Origin: a bacterium
GTDB lineage: Bacteria; Bacillota; Bacilli; Lactobacillales; Streptococcaceae
Assembly: GCA_905221205.1 (NCBI GenBank)
Contig: CAJNCG010000002.1
Coordinates: 1-64,000 of the forward strand
Length of the DNA stretch: 64,000 bases
Direction of reading: 5' to 3'
Under the pieces are notes generated by a model. That model saw only the letters and a list, made by a program, of their open reading frames with translations. It did not search any database and was not told the origin of the DNA. Below, piece by piece: positions 57,438 through 64,000 of this stretch. A program made the position numbers and the translations under genes. Numbering within the stretch: position 1 is the stretch's first letter; every line of letters starts with the position of its first letter.

Positions 57438-59870
57438 ATGAACTATTCAAAAGCATTGAATGAATGTATCGAAAGTGCCTACATGGTTGCTGGCCATTTT
57501 GGAGCTCGTTACCTAGAATCTTGGCACTTGTTGATTGCCATGTCCAATCACAGTTATAGTGTGGCAGGGGCGACCTTAAATGATTATCCATATGAGATGG
57601 ACCGTTTAGAAGAAGTCGCTTTGGAACTGACTGAAACGGACTATAGCCAGGATGAAACCTTTACGGAATTGCCGTTCTCCCATCGTTTGCAGGTCCTCTT
57701 TGACGAAGCAGAGTATGTAGCGTCAGTGGTCCATGCTAAGGTGATAGGGACGGAGCACGTCCTTTATGCGATTTTGCATGATGGAAATGCCTTGGCGACT
57801 CGTATTTTGGAGAGAGCTGGTTTTTCTTATGAAGATAAGAAAGATCAGGTCAAGATTGCTGCCCTTCGTCGCAATTTAGAAGAACGTGCAGGCTGGACTC
57901 GTGAAGACCTTAAAGCTTTACGTCAACGCCATCGTACAGTAGCTGATAAGCAAAATTCTATGGCTAATATGATGGGCATGCCCCAGACTCCTAGTGGTGG
58001 TCTCGAGGACTATACGCATGATTTGACAGAGCAAGCGCGTTCTGGCAAGTTAGAACCAGTCATCGGTCGGGATAAGGAAATCTCGCGTATGATTCAAATC
58101 TTGAGCCGTAAAACCAAGAATAATCCTGTCTTGGTTGGGGATGCTGGTGTCGGGAAAACAGCCTTGGCGCTTGGTCTCGCTCAGCGTATTGCTAGTGGTG
58201 ATGTACCTGCGGAAATGGCTAAGATGCGCGTGTTGGAGCTTGATTTGATGAATGTTGTTGCTGGGACACGCTTCCGTGGTGACTTTGAGGAGCGCATGAA
58301 TAATATCATCAAGGATATTGAAGAAGATGGCCAAGTCATCCTCTTTATCGATGAACTCCACACCATCATGGGTTCTGGTAGTGGTATTGACTCGACTCTG
58401 GATGCGGCCAATATCTTGAAACCAGCCTTGGCGCGTGGAACTTTGAGAACGGTTGGTGCGACTACTCAGGAAGAATACCAAAAACATATCGAAAAAGATG
58501 CGGCCCTTTCTCGTCGTTTCGCCAAAGTGACGATTGAAGAGCCAAGCGTGGCCGACAGTATGACCATTTTACAGGGCTTGAAGGCGACTTATGAGAAACA
58601 TCACCGTGTGCAAATCACAGATGAAGCGGTTGAAACAGCTGTTAAGATGGCGCATCGTTACTTGACCAGTCGTCACTTGCCGGACTCTGCTATCGACCTC
58701 TTGGATGAAGCGGCAGCAACAGTGCAAAATAAGGCTAAGTATGTGAAAGCAGACGATTATGGCTTGAGTCCAGCAGACAAGGCTCTGATGGATGGCAAGT
58801 GGAAGCAGGCAGCCCAGCTAATCGCAAAAGAAGAGGAAGTCCCAGTTTACAAAGACTTGGTGACAGAGTCTGATATTTTGACCACCTTGAGTCGTTTGTC
58901 AGGAATTCCAGTCCAAAAACTGACTCAAACGGATGCTAAGAAGTATCTAAATCTTGAAGCTGAACTACACAAACGTGTTATCGGGCAAGATCAAGCTGTT
59001 TCAAGCATTAGCCGTGCGATTCGCCGCAACCAGTCAGGAATTCGCAGTCACAAGCGTCCGATTGGTTCCTTTATGTTCCTAGGCCCCACAGGTGTCGGGA
59101 AGACCGAATTGGCCAAGGCTTTGGCAGAAGTCCTCTTTGATGACGAATCTGCTCTTATTCGCTTTGATATGAGTGAGTATATGGAGAAATTCGCAGCCAG
59201 CCGTCTTAACGGAGCTCCTCCGGGCTATGTGGGTTATGAAGAAGGTGGGGAGTTGACCGAGAAAGTTCGCAACAAACCCTATTCCGTTCTCCTCTTTGAC
59301 GAAGTAGAAAAGGCCCACCCAGATATCTTTAATGTCCTCTTGCAGGTCTTGGATGACGGTGTCTTGACAGATAGCAAGGGACGCAAGGTTGACTTTTCAA
59401 ATACTATTATTATTATGACATCGAACCTTGGTGCGACTGCCCTTCGTGATGATAAGACTGTTGGCTTTGGGGCTAAGGACATTCGTTTTGACCAGGAAAA
59501 TATGGAAAAACGCATGTTTGAAGAGTTGAAAAAGGCTTATAGACCTGAGTTTATCAACCGTATTGATGAAAAGGTGGTCTTCCATAGCTTGTCTAGCGAC
59601 CATATGCAGGAAGTGGTGAAGATTATGGTTAAACCTTTAGTAGCAAGTTTGGCTGAAAAAGGTATTGACTTGAAATTACAAGCTTCCGCACTGAAATTGC
59701 TGGCAAATCAAGGATATGATCCAGAGATGGGAGCTCGTCCACTTCGCAGAACTCTGCAAACAGAAGTGGAAGACAAGTTGGCAGAACTTCTTCTTAAGGG
59801 AGATTTGGTGGCAGACAGCACACTTAAGATTGGTGTTAAAGCAGGCCAGTTAAAATTTGATATTGCATAA
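57438..59870 (+). CDS. clpC: AAA+ unfoldase ClpC
   Basis: HSP100 unfoldase partnering ClpP. The 810 residues have an N-terminal double Clp repeat (about 1-145), the first AAA domain with Walker A GDAGVGKT (about 234), a middle region and the second AAA domain with GPTGVGKT (about 549). Its codon use is richer in GC than the neighbours to the left. It ends at a strong terminator. Confidence 0.97.
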   Translation: MNYSKALNECIESAYMVAGHFGARYLESWHLLIAMSNHSYSVAGATLNDYPYEMDRLEEVALELTETDYSQDETFTELPFSHRLQVLFDEAEYVASVVHAKVIGTEHVLYAILHDGNALATRILERAGFSYEDKKDQVKIAALRRNLEERAGWTREDLKALRQRHRTVADKQNSMANMMGMPQTPSGGLEDYTHDLTEQARSGKLEPVIGRDKEISRMIQILSRKTKNNPVLVGDAGVGKTALALGLAQRIASGDVPAEMAKMRVLELDLMNVVAGTRFRGDFEERMNNIIKDIEEDGQVILFIDELHTIMGSGSGIDSTLDAANILKPALARGTLRTVGATTQEEYQKHIEKDAALSRRFAKVTIEEPSVADSMTILQGLKATYEKHHRVQITDEAVETAVKMAHRYLTSRHLPDSAIDLLDEAAATVQNKAKYVKADDYGLSPADKALMDGKWKQAAQLIAKEEEVPVYKDLVTESDILTTLSRLSGIPVQKLTQTDAKKYLNLEAELHKRVIGQDQAVSSISRAIRRNQSGIRSHKRPIGSFMFLGPTGVGKTELAKALAEVLFDDESALIRFDMSEYMEKFAASRLNGAPPGYVGYEEGGELTEKVRNKPYSVLLFDEVEKAHPDIFNVLLQVLDDGVLTDSKGRKVDFSNTIIIMTSNLGATALRDDKTVGFGAKDIRFDQENMEKRMFEELKKAYRPEFINRIDEKVVFHSLSSDHMQEVVKIMVKPLVASLAEKGIDLKLQASALKLLANQGYDPEMGARPLRRTLQTEVEDKLAELLLKGDLVADSTLKIGVKAGQLKFDIA

Positions 59871-59875
59871 AAATG

Positions 59876-59908
59876 GAGAATCAGGAGCAATCTTGATTCT
59901 CTTTTTTG
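59876..59908 (+). terminator. Terminator of ctsR-clpC
   Basis: GAGAATCA / TGATTCTC hairpin with a ten-base loop, followed by TTTTTT. Confidence 0.92.
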
Positions 59909-59939
59909 CTACTTTTTTATAAAAAACAATAAAAAACTA

Positions 59940-59967
59940 TTGACAAAACAAAAATATAGTTTATAAT
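59940..59967 (+). promoter_or_regulatory. Promoter of the nadR-pnuC-Nudix operon
   Basis: TTGACA (59940-59945), 16-base spacer, TATAAT (59962-59967), both perfect. The region to the ATG is nearly pure A/T, with two copies of AATAAAAA, which could be an operator, but I cannot name the regulator. Confidence 0.85.
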
Positions 59968-60018
59968 AAAAAACATAGATAATAAAAATATCAAAAATTA
60001 TAAAAAGGCAATGCATTT

Positions 60019-61077
60019 ATGAAAAAGAAAACAGCAGTGGTATTTGGAACCTTTGCTCCACTTCATCAAGGTCATATCGATCTGATCCAGCGTGCGAAGC
60101 GGCAGTGTGACCAGGTCTGGGTTGTCGTTTCAGGCTACGAGGGAGACCGAGGGGAGCAGGTAGGCTTAAGTCTTCAAAAACGATTTCGCTATATCCGAGA
60201 GGCCTTTGGTGATGACGAGTTGACCTCTGTCTGCAAGTTAGATGAAAGCAATCTTCCCCGTTACCCTATGGGCTGGCAGGAGTGGTTGAATCAGATGTTT
60301 GCAGAGATTTCCTATGATGAAACCCAGCAAGAACTAATCTTCTTTGTAGGAGAAGCAGACTATCAGCAAGAATTGTCTAATCGTGGCTTTGAGACAGTCT
60401 TACAAGAAAGAAAGTTTGGTATCTCAGCGACTATGATTCGAGACAATCCAAGCAAATATTGGAAATACATCGCTCAACCTTTCCGTCGCCAGTTCACCAA
60501 GAAAGTGTTGATTATGGGAAGTGCCAGCAATGGGAAGACCACTCTGGCCAAGGATTTGGCTAGGTATTACGATGCGCCCGTTAGTCTGGAATACGCGCGT
60601 GAGTACCAGATCAAAAACAACGTCCGCGACGATGAATTGACTCCAAAGGATTACTATTATCTCCTGTTGGGACAGTATGATCAAACCTCAAAGTTAATTG
60701 ATAGTAATGCCAATCGAGGCCTAGTGATAGCCGATACCAACTCCTTGGTAACCAAGGGCTACTATGACTATTACATGGAGACTGAGGATCAAGGGGACTT
60801 ATCAGGAGAAACCTTTGACAATCTCTTTATTTCGATCTTGGCTAAGGAAAAATGGGACTTGATTCTCTTCGTGCAACCTGTCGGTTCCTATGTCAATGAC
60901 GGATTTAGAGATATGAGCATGGCAGAAGACCATATTCGCCACAGTTTTTCCCAGCATTTGGACCAGATGAGAGAGATATATTTAACCAACATTCCTTTAG
61001 TTTATCTAGCAGAAAATTATCTAGGAAATTATGAAGCAGCAAAAGTGGCTATTGATGCCATTTACCAAGCAGATTAG
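60019..61077 (+). CDS. nadR: Bifunctional NMN adenylyltransferase / ribosylnicotinamide kinase (NadR type)
   Basis: Makes NAD from nicotinamide riboside in two steps: phosphorylation to NMN, then adenylylation. The N-terminal nucleotidyltransferase has FGTFAPLHQGHIDL (about 9-22) and the ISATMIR motif; the C-terminal kinase has P-loop GSASNGKTT (about 168). The N-terminal DNA-binding domain of enterobacterial NadR is absent, so this is an enzyme only. It is 9 bases before pnuC. Confidence 0.94.
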   Translation: MKKKTAVVFGTFAPLHQGHIDLIQRAKRQCDQVWVVVSGYEGDRGEQVGLSLQKRFRYIREAFGDDELTSVCKLDESNLPRYPMGWQEWLNQMFAEISYDETQQELIFFVGEADYQQELSNRGFETVLQERKFGISATMIRDNPSKYWKYIAQPFRRQFTKKVLIMGSASNGKTTLAKDLARYYDAPVSLEYAREYQIKNNVRDDELTPKDYYYLLLGQYDQTSKLIDSNANRGLVIADTNSLVTKGYYDYYMETEDQGDLSGETFDNLFISILAKEKWDLILFVQPVGSYVNDGFRDMSMAEDHIRHSFSQHLDQMREIYLTNIPLVYLAENYLGNYEAAKVAIDAIYQAD

Positions 61078-61086
61078 GAGAACAAT

Positions 61087-61866
61087 ATGAAAAAGCTAAC
61101 TGAAAAAATCACACAATTTATTGAAAACTTTAAAAATGTCCATGCCGAAGCTCGCAAGATTGGTTTTGCAGGAACCATGCGCCTGCTCTGGAAAGATCTC
61201 TTTGTTGGTCGCAGCCTTTTCCAGTGGTTGTATCTCATCGCTTTGTCAAGTGTTCCCTTAATCTTGGAATTCACGCAAAATACGGAAAGCCATGACTGGC
61301 TGAGCTTGTTTGCATCTTGGACAGGGATTGTCTGTGTTATCTTGGTAGCAGAAGGGCGTGCAAGTAATTATCTCTTTGGGGCTATTAACTCAGCTATCTA
61401 TTTGATTTTGGCCATGAATGCGACTTTTTATGGCGAAGTTTTGACGACTGTTTACTTCTTTGTCATGCAGCCGATTGGCCTCTATGCTTGGCTGTCCAAT
61501 CGTATCAATGAACAGGAAAAACCAGAAGAATCCCACTTTGAAGCTAAGAAATTATCTGTTCTTGACTGGCTCAAGTACTTGTCCTTGACTGCTATCATTT
61601 GGATTGGTATGGGCTTGGCTTATCAAAGTATCAATAGCGCTCGCCCTTTCCGTGATAGTGTTACCGATGCGACCAATGGTGTTGGTCAGCTCTTGATGAC
61701 ACGTCTCTACCGCGAGCAATGGATTTTCTGGATTGCAACCAATCTCTTTAGTATCTACCTCTGGTGGGGTGAAAATATCCATATTCAAGGAATGTACTGG
61801 GTTTACACACTCAATAGTCTAGTGGGTTGGTACCAATGGACCAAGGCAGTTCGTAAGGAGGCATAA
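61087..61866 (+). CDS. pnuC: Nicotinamide riboside transporter PnuC
   Basis: A 259-residue membrane protein with about seven segments and the PnuC family features (WTGIVCVILVAEGRASNYLFGAIN; QPIGLYAW; the C-terminal WxxxTxLF-type region ending WYQWTK). It carries nicotinamide riboside in by facilitated diffusion, trapped by NadR phosphorylation. An amphipathic basic N-terminus of ~30 residues is present. Confidence 0.94.
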   Translation: MKKLTEKITQFIENFKNVHAEARKIGFAGTMRLLWKDLFVGRSLFQWLYLIALSSVPLILEFTQNTESHDWLSLFASWTGIVCVILVAEGRASNYLFGAINSAIYLILAMNATFYGEVLTTVYFFVMQPIGLYAWLSNRINEQEKPEESHFEAKKLSVLDWLKYLSLTAIIWIGMGLAYQSINSARPFRDSVTDATNGVGQLLMTRLYREQWIFWIATNLFSIYLWWGENIHIQGMYWVYTLNSLVGWYQWTKAVRKEA

Positions 61867-61867
61867 A

Positions 61868-62641
61868 ATGACGGACATAAAGATTCCAGCAGGGATGACG
61901 GAAAAAGAATATTATGAAATTCATGCCAGTCAGGAGGAGTTTTTAGACTGGTACTACAAGCAGGAACTCCCACAATATGAAAAGCCAAGTGTGACAGTTG
62001 ATATGGTATCCTACTGCTTTGTCGAAGGAAAAATCAAGCTCTTGCTAATCCGTCGCAAGGCTCACCCTTATCAAAACTGTTTGGCCTTGGTTGGAGGCTT
62101 TATGGATAAGGGAGAAGATGCTGCTCATGCCTGTCAGCGAGAAGTAAGTGAAGAAGTTAATCTCGATCTTCCTTTGGAAAAAATCGAGCAATTGATGACC
62201 GTATCGACTCCCGGCCGTGACCCACGGGGCTGGACAGTGACCATTGCCCACTTGGTTTATCTGCCTAGTCGTACCTTAGAACTTGTTCAAGCAGGAGACG
62301 ATGCCAAGGATGTCGTTTTCGTAGATGTCGATTTTCAGACGGGCAAATGCTTCTTGGAGGGAGTCGAATTGGACGAGCAAGCCTTCGCTTTTGACCATTA
62401 TGCCATTATTCAAGAATCCATCAAACGAATCCAAGGCCGTCTCGACTGGAATCCGACTTTCCTCTATCTGCTAGAGGAGGAGTTCACTGTCTATGAGGGG
62501 ACTGAATTGGTCAATCTCATCAACCCCGGTCGACCAATCGTCAGCAATAACTTTCTCGTAAAATATGGCGAATATGTAGAAGAAGTCGGACTCAAACGAG
62601 TGCCCAAAAAGAAACCAAGAAAAACCTATCGATTGAAATAA
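61868..62641 (+). CDS. Nudix hydrolase, possible NAD-metabolism regulator (NrtR-like)
   Basis: The 257-residue protein has a Nudix domain with an intact box (GFMDKGE, then REVSEEVNL, about 76-98) and a C-terminal ~90-residue segment that could be a winged helix as in NrtR regulators. Its position one base after pnuC points to NAD metabolism. Either ADP-ribose pyrophosphatase or NrtR-like repressor is possible; the intact catalytic box favours an enzyme, the C-terminal extension a regulator. Confidence 0.82.
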   Translation: MTDIKIPAGMTEKEYYEIHASQEEFLDWYYKQELPQYEKPSVTVDMVSYCFVEGKIKLLLIRRKAHPYQNCLALVGGFMDKGEDAAHACQREVSEEVNLDLPLEKIEQLMTVSTPGRDPRGWTVTIAHLVYLPSRTLELVQAGDDAKDVVFVDVDFQTGKCFLEGVELDEQAFAFDHYAIIQESIKRIQGRLDWNPTFLYLLEEEFTVYEGTELVNLINPGRPIVSNNFLVKYGEYVEEVGLKRVPKKKPRKTYRLK

Positions 62642-62643
62642 AA

Positions 62644-62680
62644 AAACGAGGTCGGGACAAAGTTCCTGACCTCTTTATGT
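62644..62680 (+). terminator. Terminator of nadR-pnuC-Nudix
   Basis: GAGGTC / GACCTC outer stem with GGGAC against GTTCC inside, followed by TTTA. An A run before it may make it work on both strands. Confidence 0.85.
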
Positions 62681-62714
62681 ACCATCATGAGATGGTTTTG
62701 TGTTGTGACTGCTT

Positions 62715-62945
62715 TTATGGGTGGCTATCTTTCTTAGAATTGCTCAACAGGTGAGTAAAAAAGTCTTTGTATAGATACTTGAGATATTTTTCGTGTAGGA
62801 ATAACAAAGCTATATAGAAAATCATAAAGACTGTCGTCAGATAGAAAACATCAAATGTAGTCTGAGCGTAGCGAATTGCGGACTGATAAGACCAGAAAGC
62901 TCCCAAAATCAACCAAGGAAGATACTTGTAATATTTGCTTAACAT
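62715..62945 (-). CDS. Small hydrophobic membrane protein of unknown function
   Basis: 76 residues with two likely membrane segments (about 8-25 and 32-51) and a charged tail (HEKYLKYLYKDFF, SKKDSHP). I do not recognise the family. It has a -10 TATAAT on the minus strand (62979-62984) with TTGCAT as a possible -35 inside a cre-like element. The gene is convergent with the Nudix operon. Confidence 0.65.
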   Translation of the reverse strand: MLSKYYKYLPWLILGAFWSYQSAIRYAQTTFDVFYLTTVFMIFYIALLFLHEKYLKYLYKDFFTHLLSNSKKDSHP

Positions 62946-62978
62946 AAGTCTACACCTCCAATATCCTATTTCAATGTT

Positions 62979-63017
62979 ATTATATTCCTTTGTCTAATAC
63001 AATGCAAGCGATTACAC
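62979..63017 (-). promoter_or_regulatory. Promoter of the small membrane protein with cre-like site
   Basis: Minus-strand -10 TATAAT (62979-62984), 17-base spacer, -35 TTGCAT (63002-63007). ATGCAAGCGATTACAC (63002-63017) fits the CcpA consensus WTGNAARCGNWWNCAW in 15 of 16 positions and covers the -35. Confidence 0.72.
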
Positions 63018-63068
63018 AAAAAACAAATTCAAATTTTAAAAGAAAAATCTCCTGTTTTTCTGTTTTAT

Positions 63069-63076
63069 TACGAATA
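63069..63076 (+). promoter_or_regulatory. ComX-type box upstream of a lipoprotein gene
   Basis: TACGAATA, an exact late-competence consensus preceded by a T-rich stretch (TTTTTCTGTTTTAT), 147 bases before the lipoprotein ATG. No ORF with a ribosome site starts in between. Confidence 0.6.
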
Positions 63077-63140
63077 GAAGAGTAGGAGGAGTAAATATAT
63101 CTAAATGATGTGAGATTTTTAAAATAGTTTAGATAAATTG

Positions 63141-63169
63141 TTGACATATTTAAATCTCAATGTTACAAT
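63141..63169 (+). promoter_or_regulatory. Sigma-A promoter of the terminal lipoprotein
   Basis: TTGACA (63141-63146), 17-base spacer, TACAAT (63164-63169). It lies between the ComX-type box and the gene. Confidence 0.85.
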
Positions 63170-63223
63170 TATATTACAAAAAGATTTCTTTATATTTCTA
63201 AAATATTACAAAGGAGCAGAAAA

Positions 63224-63922
63224 ATGAAAAAGAAAACCTATGTTAAATTGATGGCAGCAACTGTATTGGCTTCTACCTTGCTACTGGGAGCTTGTGGAAA
63301 TAAAAAGGAAACCACTCAAACCAGCAGCTCTGCAAAAACAAGCCAATCATCAAGTTCTAAAGCAACTTCTTCTAACAAAGAAAGCAAGACTCAGAAGTCC
63401 TCAAGTTCAGCTTCATCTGAAAAGTCCAAGACATCTACTGACCAGTCTGTAGCAACTGCGACACCATCAGAAGCAACTCCTGCACCAGAGCAAAGACAAG
63501 GTCAAGAAGTGTCTAATCAACAGGCAGCTAGTCAACAACCCCCTGCTCAGGCTCCTTCAACTCAACAGACTCCTCAAGCCCAGTCTAACCAATCAAGCTA
63601 TGATCCTACAACTGACCGTAAACTTCAAGACAAGCAAGCAGAACAAAATAAACGCTACAAGGGTGTTTTAACTATGGTAGATGGTGATTTCTCAGCAGCA
63701 GCGGGCAACTGGAAGGGAGCTAGTGGCGAAACCATTACAGTTTCATCAGGTGGTCAATTCACAGTAGAATCTGCTGATGGAAAGAAAGAAAACTACTCTA
63801 TCAGAGGTTATTCTTATACTCTTGATGATGGCAAGTATAATGCCAAAATCGGTGGAGGAAAAGTCATCCAAATTACAACAGGAGCGGATGGCAAGGTTTC
63901 CAGTGTTGCTTTGAGTCAATAA
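63224..63922 (+). CDS. Ser/Gln-rich lipoprotein with DUF6287-like C-terminal domain
   Basis: The lipobox LLGAC gives a lipid-anchored Cys24. Residues about 25-145 are a low-complexity Ser/Thr/Lys then Gln/Pro/Ala linker, probably spanning the wall. The last ~90 residues (YKGVLTMVDGDFSAAAGNWKG onward) form a small beta-rich domain of the DUF6287 type found in streptococcal lipoproteins. Function unknown. It may be expressed from two promoters, sigma-A and ComX-type. Confidence 0.8.
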   Translation: MKKKTYVKLMAATVLASTLLLGACGNKKETTQTSSSAKTSQSSSSKATSSNKESKTQKSSSSASSEKSKTSTDQSVATATPSEATPAPEQRQGQEVSNQQAASQQPPAQAPSTQQTPQAQSNQSSYDPTTDRKLQDKQAEQNKRYKGVLTMVDGDFSAAAGNWKGASGETITVSSGGQFTVESADGKKENYSIRGYSYTLDDGKYNAKIGGGKVIQITTGADGKVSSVALSQ

Positions 63923-63957
63923 TAGCTCTCAGTATTTGAATTTTTACAATAAAAGAA

Positions 63958-63994
63958 AATCCGTCAGCTCAAATAAGAGTTGACGGATTATTTT
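63958..63994 (+). terminator. Terminator of the lipoprotein gene
   Basis: AATCCGTCAGCTC / GAGTTGACGGATT hairpin (one G-T pair) with a 6-base loop, followed by ATTTTATA. Confidence 0.88.
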
Positions 63995-64000
63995 ATACTT

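Noticed and set aside
63138..63226. Short TTG-initiated peptide under the ComX-type box
   Set aside because: It has no ribosome site, overlaps the sigma-A promoter and runs into the lipoprotein start out of frame.

Overview
The window is the replication-origin region of a mitis-group Streptococcus, close to S. pneumoniae, S. mitis and S. pseudopneumoniae. The evidence is the low GC, the pneumococcal-type gene order (comX, ftsH, hpt, tilS, divIC, mfd, pth, ychF, dnaN, dnaA, oriC, parB, htrA, rlmH, comCDE), a ComX of 159 residues, a ComC with a pneumococcal-style leader, the choline-binding protein CbpD, and WalR, CiaR, ComE and ComX-type promoter sites. The competence pheromone read from com[18 protein letters not shown], is not one of the two common pneumococcal pherotypes as I remember them, which favours S. 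mitis or a near relative. Species was not tested by alignment.

Left of the origin (1-14846) all genes run leftward, away from oriC: dnaA, dnaN, a DUF951 protein, ychF, pth-mfd, rqcP-divIC-a 40-residue protein-a serine hydrolase-tilS-hpt-ftsH, then comX and the 5' end of a tRNA-Glu at the window edge. The origin has DnaA-box clusters on both sides of dnaA. parB and htrA also run leftward (15059-17056). Rightward from 17240 come rlmH, tRNA-Arg, the comCDE quorum-sensing operon and tRNA-Glu/tRNA-Asn. Next are a TetR/YhgE pair, a YfhO-like membrane protein and an ABC-F protein (both leftward), then trpS, guaB, and the leftward pair yaaA-recF.

From 32567 to 43782 lies a long rightward envelope and translation block: two M16 peptidase homologues, rodZ, pgsA, the ECF transporter module ecfA1-ecfA2-ecfT, mreCD, the WalR-type pcsB, rpsB and tsf. 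cysK and yigZ point left. The rightward block then resumes with comFA-comFC, hpf, gdpP-rplI-dnaB, veg and cbpD. A TPP riboswitch heads a thiamine-precursor ABC transporter operon, followed by ctsR-clpC under a CtsR-like operator. The last 4 kb hold an NAD-salvage set (nadR-pnuC-Nudix), a small membrane protein and a Ser/Gln-rich lipoprotein.

Much of the competence circuit is visible. ComC/ComD/ComE sense the pheromone; ComE sites lie before comC and comX; and ComX-type boxes (TACGAATA or one mismatch) lie before comFA, cbpD and, unexpectedly, the terminal lipoprotein. Three ParB (parS-like) palindromes sit inside genes around the origin. I found no CRISPR array, insertion sequence, prophage or BOX/RUP repeat. 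The most promising novelties are regulatory: a possible three-segment RNA switch between rpsB and tsf, a WalR operator embedded in a terminator, predicted leaderless starts for comFA, yigZ and rlmH, the extra ComX box, and an ABC-F protein whose second nucleotide site looks degenerate.
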